Below the pieces are notes generated by a model that worked only from the letters and a program-made list of their open reading frames with translations, did no database searches and was not told the DNA's origin. This document shows, one piece after another, positions 1-8,811 of a DNA stretch of 35,179 nt. A program made the position numbers and the translations under genes. This DNA comes from Oligoflexia bacterium (GTDB lineage: Bacteria > Bdellovibrionota > UBA1018), in the NCBI GenBank assembly GCA_903898645.1, contig CAIUGE010000099.1, positions 1 through 35,179 of the forward strand, written 5' to 3'. Each line of letters begins with the position of its first letter. The first letter of the stretch is position 1.

Positions 1-21
1 GTCCATAATCTCCAATCTATC

Positions 22-56
22 AAAGAAAAAGACGGGAAGAGAAAAATTTCTCTTCC
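22..56 (-). terminator. Intrinsic terminator after the small secreted-protein gene
   Basis: A perfect 10-bp inverted repeat (arms 35-44 and 47-56) is followed on the minus strand by a T-rich run (GTCTTTTTCTTTG). It lies 30 bases past the stop of the 61-aa gene at 86-271, so that gene appears to be its own short transcription unit. The loop is only 2 nt on paper, so a few inner pairs would open. Confidence 0.6.
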
Positions 57-85
57 TTGGGGTCGGGATCTGTGTTCTATAGCCA

Positions 86-271
86 TTAAATATGGTAGTG
101 GCGCACTATTAGGTTGATGCCAGGGTCCATGCTATGTGGATGCTTGAGTTTTTCCGCCAGAACCATAGAAAGACCTTCTCCATGCAGTTCGCGAACATGT
201 TCGCCTCCTGCCATCACCTCAGATGCCGCTACCCAAGCCAGCACTGTACACACAGTTATTAATTTTAGCAT
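86..271 (-). CDS. Small putative secreted protein, 61 aa
   Basis: No family is recognised. The first 20-22 residues form a classic Sec signal peptide: Met-Leu-Lys, a hydrophobic core (LITVCTVLAWVAA), then a small-residue site ending VMA before Gly-Gly. The mature part would be only about 39 residues and is rich in His and charged residues. An intrinsic terminator follows the stop (22-56) and a possible promoter precedes it (332-359). The only purine-rich ribosome-binding candidate (AAAGGGGGG) lies about 22 nt upstream of the ATG, separated by a small GCCTG-TT-CAGGC hairpin, so translation may be unusual. The signal peptide and terminator are the main reasons to believe it is real. Confidence 0.45.
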   Translation of the reverse strand: MLKLITVCTVLAWVAASEVMAGGEHVRELHGEGLSMVLAEKLKHPHSMDPGINLIVRHYHI

Positions 272-331
272 GTCTCACAGCCTGAACAGGCCCCCCTTTC
301 AGCACATCCACAAAAAATGGAATCACCCATA

Positions 332-359
332 AGTATAGCTTGCAATTTTATGAAAACAA
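332..359 (-). promoter_or_regulatory. Candidate sigma70-type promoter for the small secreted gene
   Basis: On the minus strand TTGTTT (-35, at 354-359) and TATACT (-10, at 332-337) are separated by 16 nt. The -10 matches consensus at 5 of 6 positions and the -35 at only 3 of 6. The predicted 5' leader would be about 50 nt. The position is sensible but the match is weak. Confidence 0.3.
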
Positions 360-537
360 ATGTGTCGAAAGATACACACGTGCACCTATGTGTAATAAAC
401 ACAGTGCAATGCATACCAAAAATATGTGTCTCGATAAAACTTGCGATGCGGCGAAAAGCAGCACAAATGAGCATGGGGCTCATAAACATAGCTAGAGCCT
501 GATGCGCCAACACTTTCAAAAAAGCAGGCACCCTAAT

Positions 538-571
538 AAAAAAAATGCCATAGCATTATGCTATGGCATTT
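538..571 (-). terminator. Strong intrinsic terminator ending the ribosomal protein block
   Basis: The arms at 543-556 and 558-571 are perfectly complementary (core ATGCCATAGCA / TGCTATGGCAT). On the minus strand the hairpin is followed by eight Ts. It lies 37 bases downstream of the XRE gene stop. This places the regulator inside the same transcriptional block as rpoA and rplQ. Confidence 0.85.
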
Positions 572-607
572 AAAAACTCACTTTGTAGCCATCTAAGATG
601 TATTCAA

Positions 608-1093
608 CTAAGTGTGCGTAAGAAGCTCTAAAGCTGCCTTCACAAAACGTCTCTTAGACGTACTTGATGCAGACTGGTACTTTTGAATTACTTCTTGCAA
701 TTGATCATCCCTTGCAGCAAGTGCAATGGTTGATGCCGCACCATGCAGATTTTTCAAGACTGCCGGCTTCACCATACGCTTACCCTTGAGTCCAGAGCTT
801 GCACTGACAAAACTCCTAAAATCTGAACGAATCGCAAGATTTGCAACCTGCACCTCATCAAGCGATAATTTCAAAAACTCAGCTACATGCTGCGCCTTAT
901 CCCATGGCAATGGTGCACGCCCATGCTCTATATTTGAGATAAATTGCACCGAACATCCACAAGCCGCTGCAACATCACTCAGACCAAGCCCTTGATCAAG
1001 CCTTGCCTTACGAATAAGATCCCCAAGAGGACCAAATGAGCGACTGTCTTGTGAACGTCCCTTAGGCCTACCGCGCTTCGTATCCATCTTCAT
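608..1093 (-). CDS. XRE/Cro-family DNA-binding regulator with N-terminal AT-hook-like motif
   Basis: This 161-aa protein has a helix-turn-helix of the XRE type at residues 25-80: 'LIRKARLDQGLGLSDVA', then the recognition-helix region 'CSVQFISNIEHGRAPLP'. Before it, residues 6-13 read KRGRPKGR, an AT-hook-like core (RGRP) that could add minor-groove contacts. The C-terminal half (80-161) is basic and helical and I do not recognise it. The start lies 6 nt after the rplQ stop, and the ribosome-binding site AGGGGAG overlaps that stop, so translation is likely coupled to rplQ. A terminator follows. A regulator as last gene of the alpha operon is unusual, and its targets cannot be read from the sequence. 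Confidence 0.85.
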   Translation of the reverse strand: MKMDTKRGRPKGRSQDSRSFGPLGDLIRKARLDQGLGLSDVAAACGCSVQFISNIEHGRAPLPWDKAQHVAEFLKLSLDEVQVANLAIRSDFRSFVSASSGLKGKRMVKPAVLKNLHGAASTIALAARDDQLQEVIQKYQSASSTSKRRFVKAALELLTHT

Positions 1094-1099
1094 TCTCCC

Positions 1100-1645
1100 C
1101 TAACTCGAACCTGACTTATTACTGCCCATAGGAGCAGTCCTATGGTGCGATACACGACTTTTAACCGAACGGCTTCGAAGACCTTGCTCATGATCAATCC
1201 GTGCACGCTGAAAAGTTTCCTTAACAGGTGCCGCTACTGCATCTGACGCTACAACATCCTTACGTTCACGCCGACGACTTATCTCTGGATGATCAACAAG
1301 CTCAATAATCGCCATCTCTGCGGCATCACCACGGCGTTGCTCTGCCATCTTCACAACACGCGTATAGCCACCTTGACGGACAGCATAACGATCCTTCAGT
1401 ACCGTGAAAAGCTTCTTAACGACCAAATCATTTCGCGTACGATCAAAGGCAAGTCGACGAGATGCAGGCAATCCTGACTTCCCAAGTGTGATCAAACGAT
1501 CAACAACCCGTCTGACTTCTTTTGCCTTCTGTACTGTTGTTACAACTTGTTCACGCTCTATGACAGCATTCGCCATATTGCGAAACATCGCTTTTCTATG
1601 CGACGTATTTCGTCCAAATTTACGTCCGTCTACACCATGATTCAT
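1100..1645 (-). CDS. rplQ: 50S ribosomal protein L17
   Basis: L17 binds domain III of 23S rRNA near the exit tunnel. The N-terminal 'MNHGVDGRKFGRNTSHRKAM' and the central 'GGYTRVVK' with 'RRGDAAEMAIIELV' are typical of the family. At 181 aa it is longer than most bacterial L17 (about 115-130). The extra C-terminal 55 residues are basic and serine-rich with no recognised fold. It follows rpoA by 15 nt, as in most bacteria. Confidence 0.97.
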   Translation of the reverse strand: MNHGVDGRKFGRNTSHRKAMFRNMANAVIEREQVVTTVQKAKEVRRVVDRLITLGKSGLPASRRLAFDRTRNDLVVKKLFTVLKDRYAVRQGGYTRVVKMAEQRRGDAAEMAIIELVDHPEISRRRERKDVVASDAVAAPVKETFQRARIDHEQGLRSRSVKSRVSHHRTAPMGSNKSGSS

Positions 1646-1660
1646 TTCTTGCCTCTTTCT

Positions 1661-2719
1661 CTAATTCCCGTCACTTGACGAAGGATCTAGTGCATCGTCC
1701 GCTGATTCATCATCAGGTAACACTTCCGCCTTCTGATGTGTCGGTGGAACAAAACCATCTAGCTTCATCCCTAAGCTCAGGCCCATCTCAGACAGTATGT
1801 CCTTAATTTCATTGAGTGACTTGCGCCCAAAATTCTTTGTCTTGAGCATCTCAGATTCTGTTTTTTGAACAAGCTCATAGATAAGCTTGATATGAGCATT
1901 TTGAAGACAGTTGGCAGACCGAACCGATAACTCCAACTCCTCTACCGAACGGTAAAGATTGGGATTAAATTGTGAGCTACCTTCTTGGCGCGCTTCTGCA
2001 ATTGGCTCTGGCTCTTCTTCGAAATTCAAGAATACTGACAATTGATCTTTCAAGATCTTCGATCCAAGCGATATTGCATCTTCCGGATCAACAGACCCAT
2101 CTGTCCATACTTCAAATGTGAGCTTGTCAAAATCTGTTCTCTGCCCAACACGACTCTGCGTCACCGTATAATTAACCCGACGAATAGGTGAGAAAAAACT
2201 ATCAATCGGAATCCAACCAACAGCCATCTCTTCTGTCTTATTTCCATCAGCTGGACGGTAGCCACGACCACGCGCAACACTAATCTCCGCCTTCAACTTG
2301 CCGCCCTTACCCAAGGTCGCAATCAGTTGATCTGGATTGAGTACTTCAACTTGATCTGAGACAAGAATATCACGTGCAAAAACTTCACAAGGACCCGCCT
2401 TGTCAATATACACAACGACTTCCTCGACAGCATGAAGCCTCAGTCGCACTTCCTTCAAGTTCAGGATAATTTCAGCAACATCTTCCTTCACATCAGCAAT
2501 TGCTGTAAATTCATGCACAACGCCTTCAATACGCACAGCAGTTGCTGCTGCACCCTGAAGAGACGAAAGCAACACGCGGCGCAACGAATTCCCCAATGTC
2601 AGACCAAATCCACGCTCGAGCGGCTTTGCGATAAATTTCCCATACGTCTCACTCAGTGATTCCTTGTCTACATCAAGAGCTTTCGGCTTAATGAGATCAC
2701 GCCAATTTTTTTCTAGCAT
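1661..2719 (-). CDS. rpoA: DNA-directed RNA polymerase subunit alpha
   Basis: The alpha subunit dimerises to nucleate core RNA polymerase assembly. It has 352 aa. The N-terminal domain (about 1-235) shows '[20 protein letters not shown]'. The C-terminal domain (about 262-330), which contacts UP elements and activators, shows '[11 protein letters not shown]' and 'FGRKSLNEI'. An acidic tail of about 20 residues follows. A hairpin lies in the 88-nt gap between rpsD and this gene, and the ribosome-binding site is GGGAG about 9 nt before ATG. Confidence 0.98.
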   Translation of the reverse strand: MLEKNWRDLIKPKALDVDKESLSETYGKFIAKPLERGFGLTLGNSLRRVLLSSLQGAAATAVRIEGVVHEFTAIADVKEDVAEIILNLKEVRLRLHAVEEVVVYIDKAGPCEVFARDILVSDQVEVLNPDQLIATLGKGGKLKAEISVARGRGYRPADGNKTEEMAVGWIPIDSFFSPIRRVNYTVTQSRVGQRTDFDKLTFEVWTDGSVDPEDAISLGSKILKDQLSVFLNFEEEPEPIAEARQEGSSQFNPNLYRSVEELELSVRSANCLQNAHIKLIYELVQKTESEMLKTKNFGRKSLNEIKDILSEMGLSLGMKLDGFVPPTHQKAEVLPDDESADDALDPSSSDGN

Positions 2720-2762
2720 TATTTATTTACTCCCTGGTTTTTGAACTTTCTATCCCCCTCGT

Positions 2763-2782
2763 TTTGAGTACGCATACTCAAA
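2763..2782 (-). other. UGCG-loop hairpin in the rpsD-rpoA gap
   Basis: A perfect 8-bp stem (TTTGAGTA / TACTCAAA) is capped by a UGCG loop, which has the UNCG pattern. No T-run follows, so it is not a terminator. It sits in one of the few sizeable gaps of an otherwise tight operon, about 45 nt upstream of the rpoA start. It could be a processing or stability site, or part of an S4-responsive element. The role is inference. Confidence 0.55.
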
Positions 2783-2807
2783 CAATGCGGAGGAACAAAC
2801 CGATTTT

Positions 2808-3434
2808 CTACTTCGAGTACAACTCAACAACTAGGCGTTCTTGCATTGGCGCTGTAATATCATCACGTGCTGGCAAATCACGAACACGGGCCTTCATCGA
2901 CCCAGTATCGAGATCAATCCATTGTGGCACTTCGCGTCGCTTCACTGCTTCCAGTGCTGCACCGATGCGCACAACAGCCCGACTCTTCTGACATACTTCC
3001 AAAATATCGCCTTTTTTAACCATATACGAAGGGATGTCAACACGCTTACTATTCACCGTAAAATGACCATGACGCACTAAAATGCGCGCTTCTGTACGTG
3101 AATTCGCAAACCCTGATCGGTACGCAACATTATCCAAACGTCGCTCCAGCATCGAAAGCAAATTCGATCCCGTCACGCCCTTCATACGCTCAGCCTTGTC
3201 AAAGGTTCCACGAAACTGCGCTTCCAGAAGACCATACATACGCTTAATCTTCTGCTTTTCACGCAACTGCAAGCCATATTCAGAAAATTTAATACGCCCC
3301 TGCCCGTGCTGTCCAGGAGGATACCCACGACGATCAAAGGAACACTTGTCTGAATAACAACGATCACCCTTTAAAAATAATTTTTGATTTTCACGACGGC
3401 AAAAACGACAAACCGGTCCAGTATTTCTCGCCAT
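2808..3434 (-). CDS. rpsD: 30S ribosomal protein S4, zinc-binding form
   Basis: S4 is a primary 16S rRNA binder that starts assembly of the 5' domain and often autoregulates its operon. It has 208 aa, the normal length. Four cysteines near the N-terminus (C9, C12, C26, C31) make it the zinc-containing C+ type. The S4 RNA-binding domain follows ('[19 protein letters not shown]', about 95-160). It is placed between rpsK and rpoA. Confidence 0.97.
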   Translation of the reverse strand: MARNTGPVCRFCRRENQKLFLKGDRCYSDKCSFDRRGYPPGQHGQGRIKFSEYGLQLREKQKIKRMYGLLEAQFRGTFDKAERMKGVTGSNLLSMLERRLDNVAYRSGFANSRTEARILVRHGHFTVNSKRVDIPSYMVKKGDILEVCQKSRAVVRIGAALEAVKRREVPQWIDLDTGSMKARVRDLPARDDITAPMQERLVVELYSK

Positions 3435-3438
3435 GGAA

Positions 3439-3843
3439 CTATACCCTTCTTCTCTTCGGAGGACGGCAACCGTTATGCGGAATCGGTGTTACATCCTCAA
3501 TAAAATTCACCCGCAAACCAACAGACGCTAATGCACGCAGTGCTGATTCACGACCAGCACCAGGACCACTTACAAATACCTGTACCGAACGCATACCATG
3601 CTCAACGGCTTTCCTGCCTGCATCCTCAGCTGCTACCTGCGCTGCAAATGGTGTGTTCTTGCGCGATCCGCGAAAACCTTTTCCACCAGCACTCGACCAA
3701 CAAAGGGCATTCCCCATAGGATCAGTGATCGTAACAATGGTGTTATTAAAAGAAGAAAGAACATAAACATTGCCTGAAGCAATGCTCTTTTTACCCTTCT
3801 TCACTTTCTTAATAGTTACTTCTGTTTTTGTTTCTTCAGCCAT
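3439..3843 (-). CDS. rpsK: 30S ribosomal protein S11
   Basis: S11 forms part of the platform at the mRNA exit side and the cleft near the E site. This 134-aa protein carries the family signatures '[12 protein letters not shown]', '[14 protein letters not shown]' and the C-terminal '[16 protein letters not shown]'. A short Lys-rich N-terminal segment (about residues 1-20) precedes the core. It begins 9 nt downstream of the rpsM stop. Confidence 0.98.
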   Translation of the reverse strand: MAEETKTEVTIKKVKKGKKSIASGNVYVLSSFNNTIVTITDPMGNALCWSSAGGKGFRGSRKNTPFAAQVAAEDAGRKAVEHGMRSVQVFVSGPGAGRESALRALASVGLRVNFIEDVTPIPHNGCRPPKRRRV

Positions 3844-3852
3844 GTCATTCTC

Positions 3853-4236
3853 CTACTTCAGTGCTTTCACAGACTTCTTACCTGCAATTGCAACAGCAGG
3901 GCCCTTACGTGTACGCGCATTTGAATGCGTTCTTTGACCGTGTACTGGAAGACCCTTACGATGACGAATGCCTCGATAACAGCCCAGATCAACAAGCCTT
4001 TTAATATTCATATTCACTTCACGGCGCAGATCACCTTCCACACGATGCTCACGATCAATGATATCCCTGATACTCGAAACTTCAGATTCTGTGAGTGTAT
4101 CAGTTTTTCTATGCATATCAATAGCCGCATCAGCCAGTATCTTGCGTGCGCTCGATCGACCGATCCCATAAATATACGTTAACGCTACTTCCATCCGCTT
4201 ATTTCGAGGTAAATCTACCCCTGCAATACGAGCCAC
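3853..4236 (-). CDS. rpsM: 30S ribosomal protein S13
   Basis: S13 sits at the top of the 30S head and contacts P-site tRNA and the 50S subunit (bridges B1a/b). It has 127 aa and starts '[20 protein letters not shown]' with a GTG initiation codon. The helix-hairpin-helix '[12 protein letters not shown]' and the C-terminal '[14 protein letters not shown]' are typical. GGAAG precedes the GTG at good spacing. Confidence 0.97.
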   Translation of the reverse strand: MARIAGVDLPRNKRMEVALTYIYGIGRSSARKILADAAIDMHRKTDTLTESEVSSIRDIIDREHRVEGDLRREVNMNIKRLVDLGCYRGIRHRKGLPVHGQRTHSNARTRKGPAVAIAGKKSVKALK

Positions 4237-4279
4237 GCCGACTTCCTTTCTCCATCACGAGCCATTTTTAACAATTGTC

Positions 4280-4393
4280 TCAACCTTGACGCTGCTTGTG
4301 GCGAGGATTCGCACATATCACCCGAACGACACCCTTGCGCAAGATAACCTTACACTTATCACAAATTTTCTTCACAGACGCGCGAACTTTCAT
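4280..4393 (-). CDS. rpmJ: 50S ribosomal protein L36, zinc-binding form
   Basis: This 37-aa gene reads [16 protein letters not shown] and ends NPRHKQRQG. It has exactly the standard L36 length, with zinc ligands C11, C14, C27 and H32. It lies between map and rpsM, the usual place, with a start 4 nt after the map stop. infA, often found here, is absent. Confidence 0.97.
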   Translation of the reverse strand: MKVRASVKKICDKCKVILRKGVVRVICANPRHKQRQG

Positions 4394-4397
4394 ACTC

Positions 4398-5171
4398 CTA
4401 CTCTCTTCCTTCTCTCAAAACCTTGGAGAGCGTGAGAACCTGAGGTCCACGCTCTGTAATCACTACAGTATGCTCCCAATGAGCAGCTCGTGACCCATCA
4501 ATCGTCACTGCTGTCCACTCGTCCTCAAGCACACGAACTGCATAGTGACCTTTTGTAACCATCGGTTCAATTGCGATCACCATACCAGCTCGCAGAACAT
4601 GACCACGCCCAACTGTCCCAAAATTCGGAACGGCTGGCTCCTCATGCAATGCTTTTCCTATACCATGTCCAACGAATTCCCTTACCACGCCAAAGCCAAA
4701 ACTTTCAACATATTTCTGCACGGTAGCGCCAATATCTCCCGTACGCTTCCCTGGCACGCATTGCTCTATAGCCAATTCTAAGGATTTTTTCGTTACAGCT
4801 ATCAACTCAAGATCAGATGCACTCACAGATCCAACTGGGATGGTACGCGCTGAATCCCCAACCCAACCATCAAGAGAAACCCCAAAATCGAGGCTTACAA
4901 TATCCCCATCACGCACAAGACGCTTGAATGATGGAATTCCGTGCACCACTTCCTCATTGATACTGATACAAACGCATGCTGGAAACCCATGGTACCCCTT
5001 AAACACAGGGCGTACGCCAAATTCCTTGCACTTAGCTTCTGCATACGCATCTACCTCACCTGTTGAAACCCCAGGGACGAGCATCACCTGCATACCATCA
5101 AGAATCTGAGCCACAACAGCCCCAGCTCGCTCCATCTTGATGATATCAGCAGCTGTTTTTAAACTGGGCAT
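4398..5171 (-). CDS. map: Methionine aminopeptidase, type I
   Basis: This enzyme removes the initiator methionine from nascent proteins and uses a dinuclear metal centre. It has 257 aa. Metal ligands are visible as D95 ('LDFGV'), D106 ('VGDSART'), H169 ('FVGHGIG') and E202 ('IEPM'), plus a late Glu in 'HWEHTVVIT'. H61/H77 lie in the substrate-pocket region ('[20 protein letters not shown]'). The start overlaps the adk 3' end by 13 nt, which implies translational coupling. Confidence 0.97.
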   Translation of the reverse strand: MPSLKTAADIIKMERAGAVVAQILDGMQVMLVPGVSTGEVDAYAEAKCKEFGVRPVFKGYHGFPACVCISINEEVVHGIPSFKRLVRDGDIVSLDFGVSLDGWVGDSARTIPVGSVSASDLELIAVTKKSLELAIEQCVPGKRTGDIGATVQKYVESFGFGVVREFVGHGIGKALHEEPAVPNFGTVGRGHVLRAGMVIAIEPMVTKGHYAVRVLEDEWTAVTIDGSRAAHWEHTVVITERGPQVLTLSKVLREGRE

Positions 5172-5824
5172 GAGGATACATCCATTTTCTTCTTACGCAA
5201 TACACGCTCTATGTCCTCTGTAACAAGGCTTTCTGATCGCATACCGTCAAATCGCTCGAGAACACCGAGCGACTCATACCACGAAACAATAGGTGAGGTC
5301 TCGAAACGGTATACTTCCAAACGCTTTGCTATCACCTCAGGCGCGTCATCTGCTCTTTGCACAATAGCGCCTCCGCATTTATCACAGCAGGCACTCTTCA
5401 TCGATTCGACGTGAAACATCATACCACACTGAATACAGACACGGCGACCAGACAAGCGTCGCTGAAGCTCCTTGGCATCAACATCAAAAAAAAGCGCAAG
5501 CGCAACCTGCCGACCTGTTTTGGCCAAATGTTCAGACAGATCTCGAGCTTGCTTCTCTGTGCGAGGGAACCCGTCCAGAAAACAGCCCTCGGCACAGTCA
5601 GGCTCCGCAAGGCGCGTCACAATAAGCTCCATGACCACATGATCAGGTACAAGCTTACCCGCGTCCATAAGGGTCTTCACTTCGAGACCCAAAGGAGTTG
5701 ATTTTACAATAGCGGTGCGAAGCATATCCCCAGTTGACAACTGAGGCCAATTGAAGATTTTCGACAATGTACGAGACTGCGTCCCTTTGCCAGAACCCGG
5801 AGGGCCCAGCAGTACTGTAATCAC
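5159..5824 (-). CDS. adk: Adenylate kinase, zinc-lid type
   Basis: It catalyses ATP + AMP = 2 ADP. This 221-aa long-form enzyme has the P-loop GPPGSGKGT at 7-15, the AMP-binding 'STGDMLR', and 'GFPRT' at 85-89. Its LID domain carries four cysteines (C130, C133, C147, C150) that bind structural zinc. The GTG start overlaps the secY stop (GTGA). The secY-adk-map order is common outside gammaproteobacteria. Confidence 0.97.
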   Translation of the reverse strand: MITVLLGPPGSGKGTQSRTLSKIFNWPQLSTGDMLRTAIVKSTPLGLEVKTLMDAGKLVPDHVVMELIVTRLAEPDCAEGCFLDGFPRTEKQARDLSEHLAKTGRQVALALFFDVDAKELQRRLSGRRVCIQCGMMFHVESMKSACCDKCGGAIVQRADDAPEVIAKRLEVYRFETSPIVSWYESLGVLERFDGMRSESLVTEDIERVLRKKKMDVSSCPV

Positions 5825-7113
5825 GTCTTCCGACCTCGCGTATGCTTCATAAAACCATCATAGTCTCGCGACAAAAGAAATGTCTCAATCTGCGAAACGG
5901 TGTCAAGCGCAACACCCACCAGAATCAACACGCTCGTCCCACCAAAATAAAATGGCACCTTGAGTGTCTGTGTAAAAAATGTTGGCAGCACGCAAATGGA
6001 CGCAATATACACTGCGCCTCCTAGAGTCAAGCGCGAGAGCACAAAATCCAAATATTTTGCTGTTGCTTCTCCAGGCCGAATGCCTGGCACAAAACCACCG
6101 TATTTTTTCAAATTCTCCGCAATATCATCTGTCTTAAATGTTACGGCGGTATAAAAATAGGAGAAAAAGACAATAAGCCCAACAAAAAGCAAATTATAGA
6201 ACATACCACCCGGCATAAGAAGAGTTTGAAGCCATCTCACCTTATCAGATGGAAAGAATGTCGCAATAGTCGCCGGGAACATAATAAGAGATGATGCAAA
6301 AATAGGAGGAATTACGCCAGCTGTATTCACCTTCATCGGTAAATGCGTATTTTGCCCACCATACACCTGCCTACCAACTATTCGCTTAGCGTACTGAATA
6401 GGAATCCTACGTGCAGCTCGTTCAATAAAAATAATGCAAAAAAATGTGCAAATAATAATAACGCCAACAATCACGAGCTTCAGAAAACCAAGCTCTCCTG
6501 ATCGATACAGACCAAAAGCGCTAGAAAGCTCCTGAGGTAGACGCGCTGCGATACCTGCATAAATGAGCAAAGAGATACCGTTACCGATACCTCGCTCTGA
6601 AATTTGCTCGCCTACCCACATCAAAAATATCGTACCTGTTGTGAGCGTCACCATGGTCATAAGACGAAATGCCAACCCACCTTCAATCACAACGGCCGGG
6701 TGCGTCTGATGCTCAAGTGCTGTTGCCAAACCAAAGCCTTGAATAAGACTGATCAGCACCGTTCCGTACCGTGTGTACTGGGTGATCTTCTTTCGTCCTG
6801 CATCGCCTTCTTTCTGCAGGTCATGCAGGTAAGGCCAAGCGACAGTAAGGAGCTGGAATATAATAGAACTACTAATGTATGGCATCACCCCCAGAGCAAA
6901 GATACTAAATTTCTCTAGCGCTCCACCGCTGAAAAGATTGAACCAGCCAAAAATCGTCCCCTTCATTTGCTCGAAAACCTGAGCAAGAGCTGCGGCATCA
7001 ATACCATGTGTCGGAATATGAATACCGATACGATAAACCGCCAGCATCATAATCGAAAAGAGGATGCGTTTCCGTAGTTCCGGTATCTTCACTAACCCTT
7101 CAATGCCTGCCAT
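5821..7113 (-). CDS. secY: Protein translocase subunit SecY
   Basis: SecY is the central pore subunit of the Sec translocon in the inner membrane. I chose the ATG at 7113 (MAGIEGLVKIPELRKRIL) because AGGACGGAG sits about 8 nt upstream and the family starts this way. The frame stays open to a TTG at 7188, but that adds an unconserved 25-residue tail. The 430-aa product shows about ten hydrophobic membrane segments, with 'GIGNGISLLIYAGI' and a late 'VKKYGGFVPGIRPGEAT'-like loop (here starting LKKYGG) typical of SecY. An 87-nt gap separates it from rplO. Confidence 0.97.
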   Translation of the reverse strand: MAGIEGLVKIPELRKRILFSIMMLAVYRIGIHIPTHGIDAAALAQVFEQMKGTIFGWFNLFSGGALEKFSIFALGVMPYISSSIIFQLLTVAWPYLHDLQKEGDAGRKKITQYTRYGTVLISLIQGFGLATALEHQTHPAVVIEGGLAFRLMTMVTLTTGTIFLMWVGEQISERGIGNGISLLIYAGIAARLPQELSSAFGLYRSGELGFLKLVIVGVIIICTFFCIIFIERAARRIPIQYAKRIVGRQVYGGQNTHLPMKVNTAGVIPPIFASSLIMFPATIATFFPSDKVRWLQTLLMPGGMFYNLLFVGLIVFFSYFYTAVTFKTDDIAENLKKYGGFVPGIRPGEATAKYLDFVLSRLTLGGAVYIASICVLPTFFTQTLKVPFYFGGTSVLILVGVALDTVSQIETFLLSRDYDGFMKHTRGRKT

Positions 7114-7200
7114 AGCTTTTCTCCGTCCTGTTGATCGACTTTTGATTCCACTTGCACTACCCGTATCGAAATGAGAGGCACCAGGCAATCAAAAACAAGC

Positions 7201-7668
7201 TTAGGACCGCTTCATTGCTCCAGGGATAGGCAAAAGCTCAATAGTACCGCCAGCGGCTTCCAATTTTTGGCGAGCTGCATCAGTCACTTTGTGCGCTGTC
7301 ACCTGGAATGCCTGAGTCACCTCACCTGTCGCCAGAACATGAAGTCTATCAAAACGACCCTTGACCATACGGGCCTCAGTCAGAGTTTCAAGATTCACAG
7401 CAGTCCCGCCCAATCTTTCAAGATCACCCAGATTAATAATGGCAATGGCGCGTCTATGGATATTTGAAAAACCACGCTTCGGTATCCGGCGGTACAAAGG
7501 CATCTGCCCACCTTCAAAACCAGGTCGTACACTCCCGCCACTTCGCGCAAGCTGACCCTTATCACCTTTACCTGCTGTCTGGCCAAGACCAGATCCAGGA
7601 CCACGGCCAAGTCTTTTCTTCTTATGAGTCGCACCTGGGTGCGCCTGCATCGTATTGAGTCTTAACAT
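7201..7668 (-). CDS. rplO: 50S ribosomal protein L15
   Basis: L15 is a late-assembling protein that threads into 23S rRNA. At 155 aa it has the Gly-rich N-terminal extension 'KKKRLGRGPGSGLGQTAGKG' and the 'GFEGGQMPLYRRIPKRGF' signature. The C-terminal alpha/beta domain ends 'GTIELLP'. It follows rpmD by 13 nt. Confidence 0.97.
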   Translation of the reverse strand: MLRLNTMQAHPGATHKKKRLGRGPGSGLGQTAGKGDKGQLARSGGSVRPGFEGGQMPLYRRIPKRGFSNIHRRAIAIINLGDLERLGGTAVNLETLTEARMVKGRFDRLHVLATGEVTQAFQVTAHKVTDAARQKLEAAGGTIELLPIPGAMKRS

Positions 7669-7681
7669 AATCTACCTTTCC

Positions 7682-7891
7682 TTACCGGCTACTATCCTCA
7701 AGAACCTCGACGAGGTGCAGCACCTTTTTAATCATGCCGCGTACGGCTGATGTATTTTCGAGCGTACGCTCCTGCTCACGACGCTTGAGTCCCAAGCCGT
7801 TCACAGTGGCACGCTGCACAGGACTGCACGCAATCATACCTTTTTTCAAACGAATACGAATGGAACCAACAGGCTTCTTCTCACTCATCAT
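7682..7891 (-). CDS. rpmD: 50S ribosomal protein L30
   Basis: This 69-aa small L30 has the usual '[20 protein letters not shown]', 'LGLKRREQ' and a C-terminal '[14 protein letters not shown]'. L30 helps organise domain II/V of 23S rRNA and is missing in some lineages. The start overlaps the rpsE stop (ATGATGA), so translation is coupled. Confidence 0.95.
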   Translation of the reverse strand: MMSEKKPVGSIRIRLKKGMIACSPVQRATVNGLGLKRREQERTLENTSAVRGMIKKVLHLVEVLEDSSR

Positions 7892-8400
7892 AAAATCTCC
7901 GCTACCGTCTTGCCTCGTGCTCGCGCAATATCAGCAAAACTTCGTAACTCACGTAAACCTTCAAGCGTCGCACGGACCACATTATGCGGATTGTCGCGAC
8001 GGATGGACTTCGTTAAAATGTTCTGGATACCTGCAACTTCCAAAATGGCTCGCACTGCAGAACTCGCAATAATACCCGTTCCTTCTGGCGCAGGCTTCAT
8101 CAAAACCTGACTTGCTCCAAAGTGCCCAATCACAGCATGAGGGATCGTATTGCCATCCATAGGAACGCGCATAAGATTCTTCTTCGCTTGCTTGCCAGCT
8201 TTTTTAATAGCTTCAGGAACTTCGCCCGCTTTTCCTAAACCAACGCCAACTTGGCCTTTATGGTCGCCTACAACAACGATAGCTGCAAAACTAAAACGAC
8301 GACCACCCTTGACCACCTTGGCACAACGGTTAATATGGATGACTTTGTCTTCAAACTCTGAGTCTTCCTGCTGACGACCCATCTGCTGGTTAAATGCCAT
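7888..8400 (-). CDS. rpsE: 30S ribosomal protein S5
   Basis: S5 shapes the mRNA entry channel and contributes to decoding accuracy. This 170-aa protein has the double-stranded RNA-binding-like N-terminal domain ('[19 protein letters not shown]') and '[17 protein letters not shown]'. The C-terminal domain contains '[19 protein letters not shown]'. It overlaps rpmD by 4 nt. Confidence 0.97.
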   Translation of the reverse strand: MAFNQQMGRQQEDSEFEDKVIHINRCAKVVKGGRRFSFAAIVVVGDHKGQVGVGLGKAGEVPEAIKKAGKQAKKNLMRVPMDGNTIPHAVIGHFGASQVLMKPAPEGTGIIASSAVRAILEVAGIQNILTKSIRRDNPHNVVRATLEGLRELRSFADIARARGKTVAEIL

Positions 8401-8419
8401 ACCTCTGTCTCTCTTTCTT

Positions 8420-8791
8420 TTAAAACTTCAATCCGCCTTCACGAGCACCATCTGCAAGCGCCTGCACACGGCCGTGATACAAATAGCCACTTCGATCAAA
8501 TACAATATGGGCAATATTCTTCTCAATTGCCTTCTTTGCCAGTAATACGCCTAAGCCCTTCGCACCAACCGTAGATGAACTCCCTTTGTCGTCCATCTCA
8601 TCTGTCGATGCTGCAACCAGCGTTACCCCAAGATCATCATTGATGATCTGCGCATACATATGCTTGTTTGAACGAAAGACAGACAAACGTGGACGATCTT
8701 GCGTGCCTGCAACAGACCCGCGAATACGCTTCTTACGCTTAAATCGTACAATTTTTTTCTGACTCGTCACACGACGTATTTTCGTTGCCAT
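8420..8791 (-). CDS. rplR: 50S ribosomal protein L18
   Basis: L18 binds 5S rRNA in the central protuberance with L5 and L25. The 123-aa product has a basic N-terminus ('[10 protein letters not shown]'), the conserved '[20 protein letters not shown]', and the C-terminal '[20 protein letters not shown]' followed by 'REGGLKF'. It lies between rplF and rpsE as expected for the spc cluster. Confidence 0.97.
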   Translation of the reverse strand: MATKIRRVTSQKKIVRFKRKKRIRGSVAGTQDRPRLSVFRSNKHMYAQIINDDLGVTLVAASTDEMDDKGSSSTVGAKGLGVLLAKKAIEKNIAHIVFDRSGYLYHGRVQALADGAREGGLKF

Positions 8792-8811
8792 AGCGAAACC
8801 TTTTTCCCTTA

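Larger units (their letters stand above)
272..607. other. Intergenic stretch between the XRE gene and the small secreted gene
   Basis: This stretch holds the terminator of the ribosomal protein block at its right end and a weak minus-strand promoter candidate near 332-359. An 88-codon minus-strand frame starting with GTG at 531 begins right after the terminator T-run with no ribosome-binding site, and I do not accept it as a gene. Nothing else is apparent. Confidence 0.5.

Noticed and set aside
265-531. 88-codon minus-strand frame starting with GTG
   Set aside because: It begins directly after the terminator T-run with no ribosome-binding site, has an odd Cys-rich and Met-rich composition, and overlaps the better supported secreted-peptide gene.
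7114-7188. Longer secY start (TTG at 7188)
   Set aside because: It lacks a ribosome-binding site and adds a tail foreign to SecY; the ATG at 7113 has AGGACGGAG.
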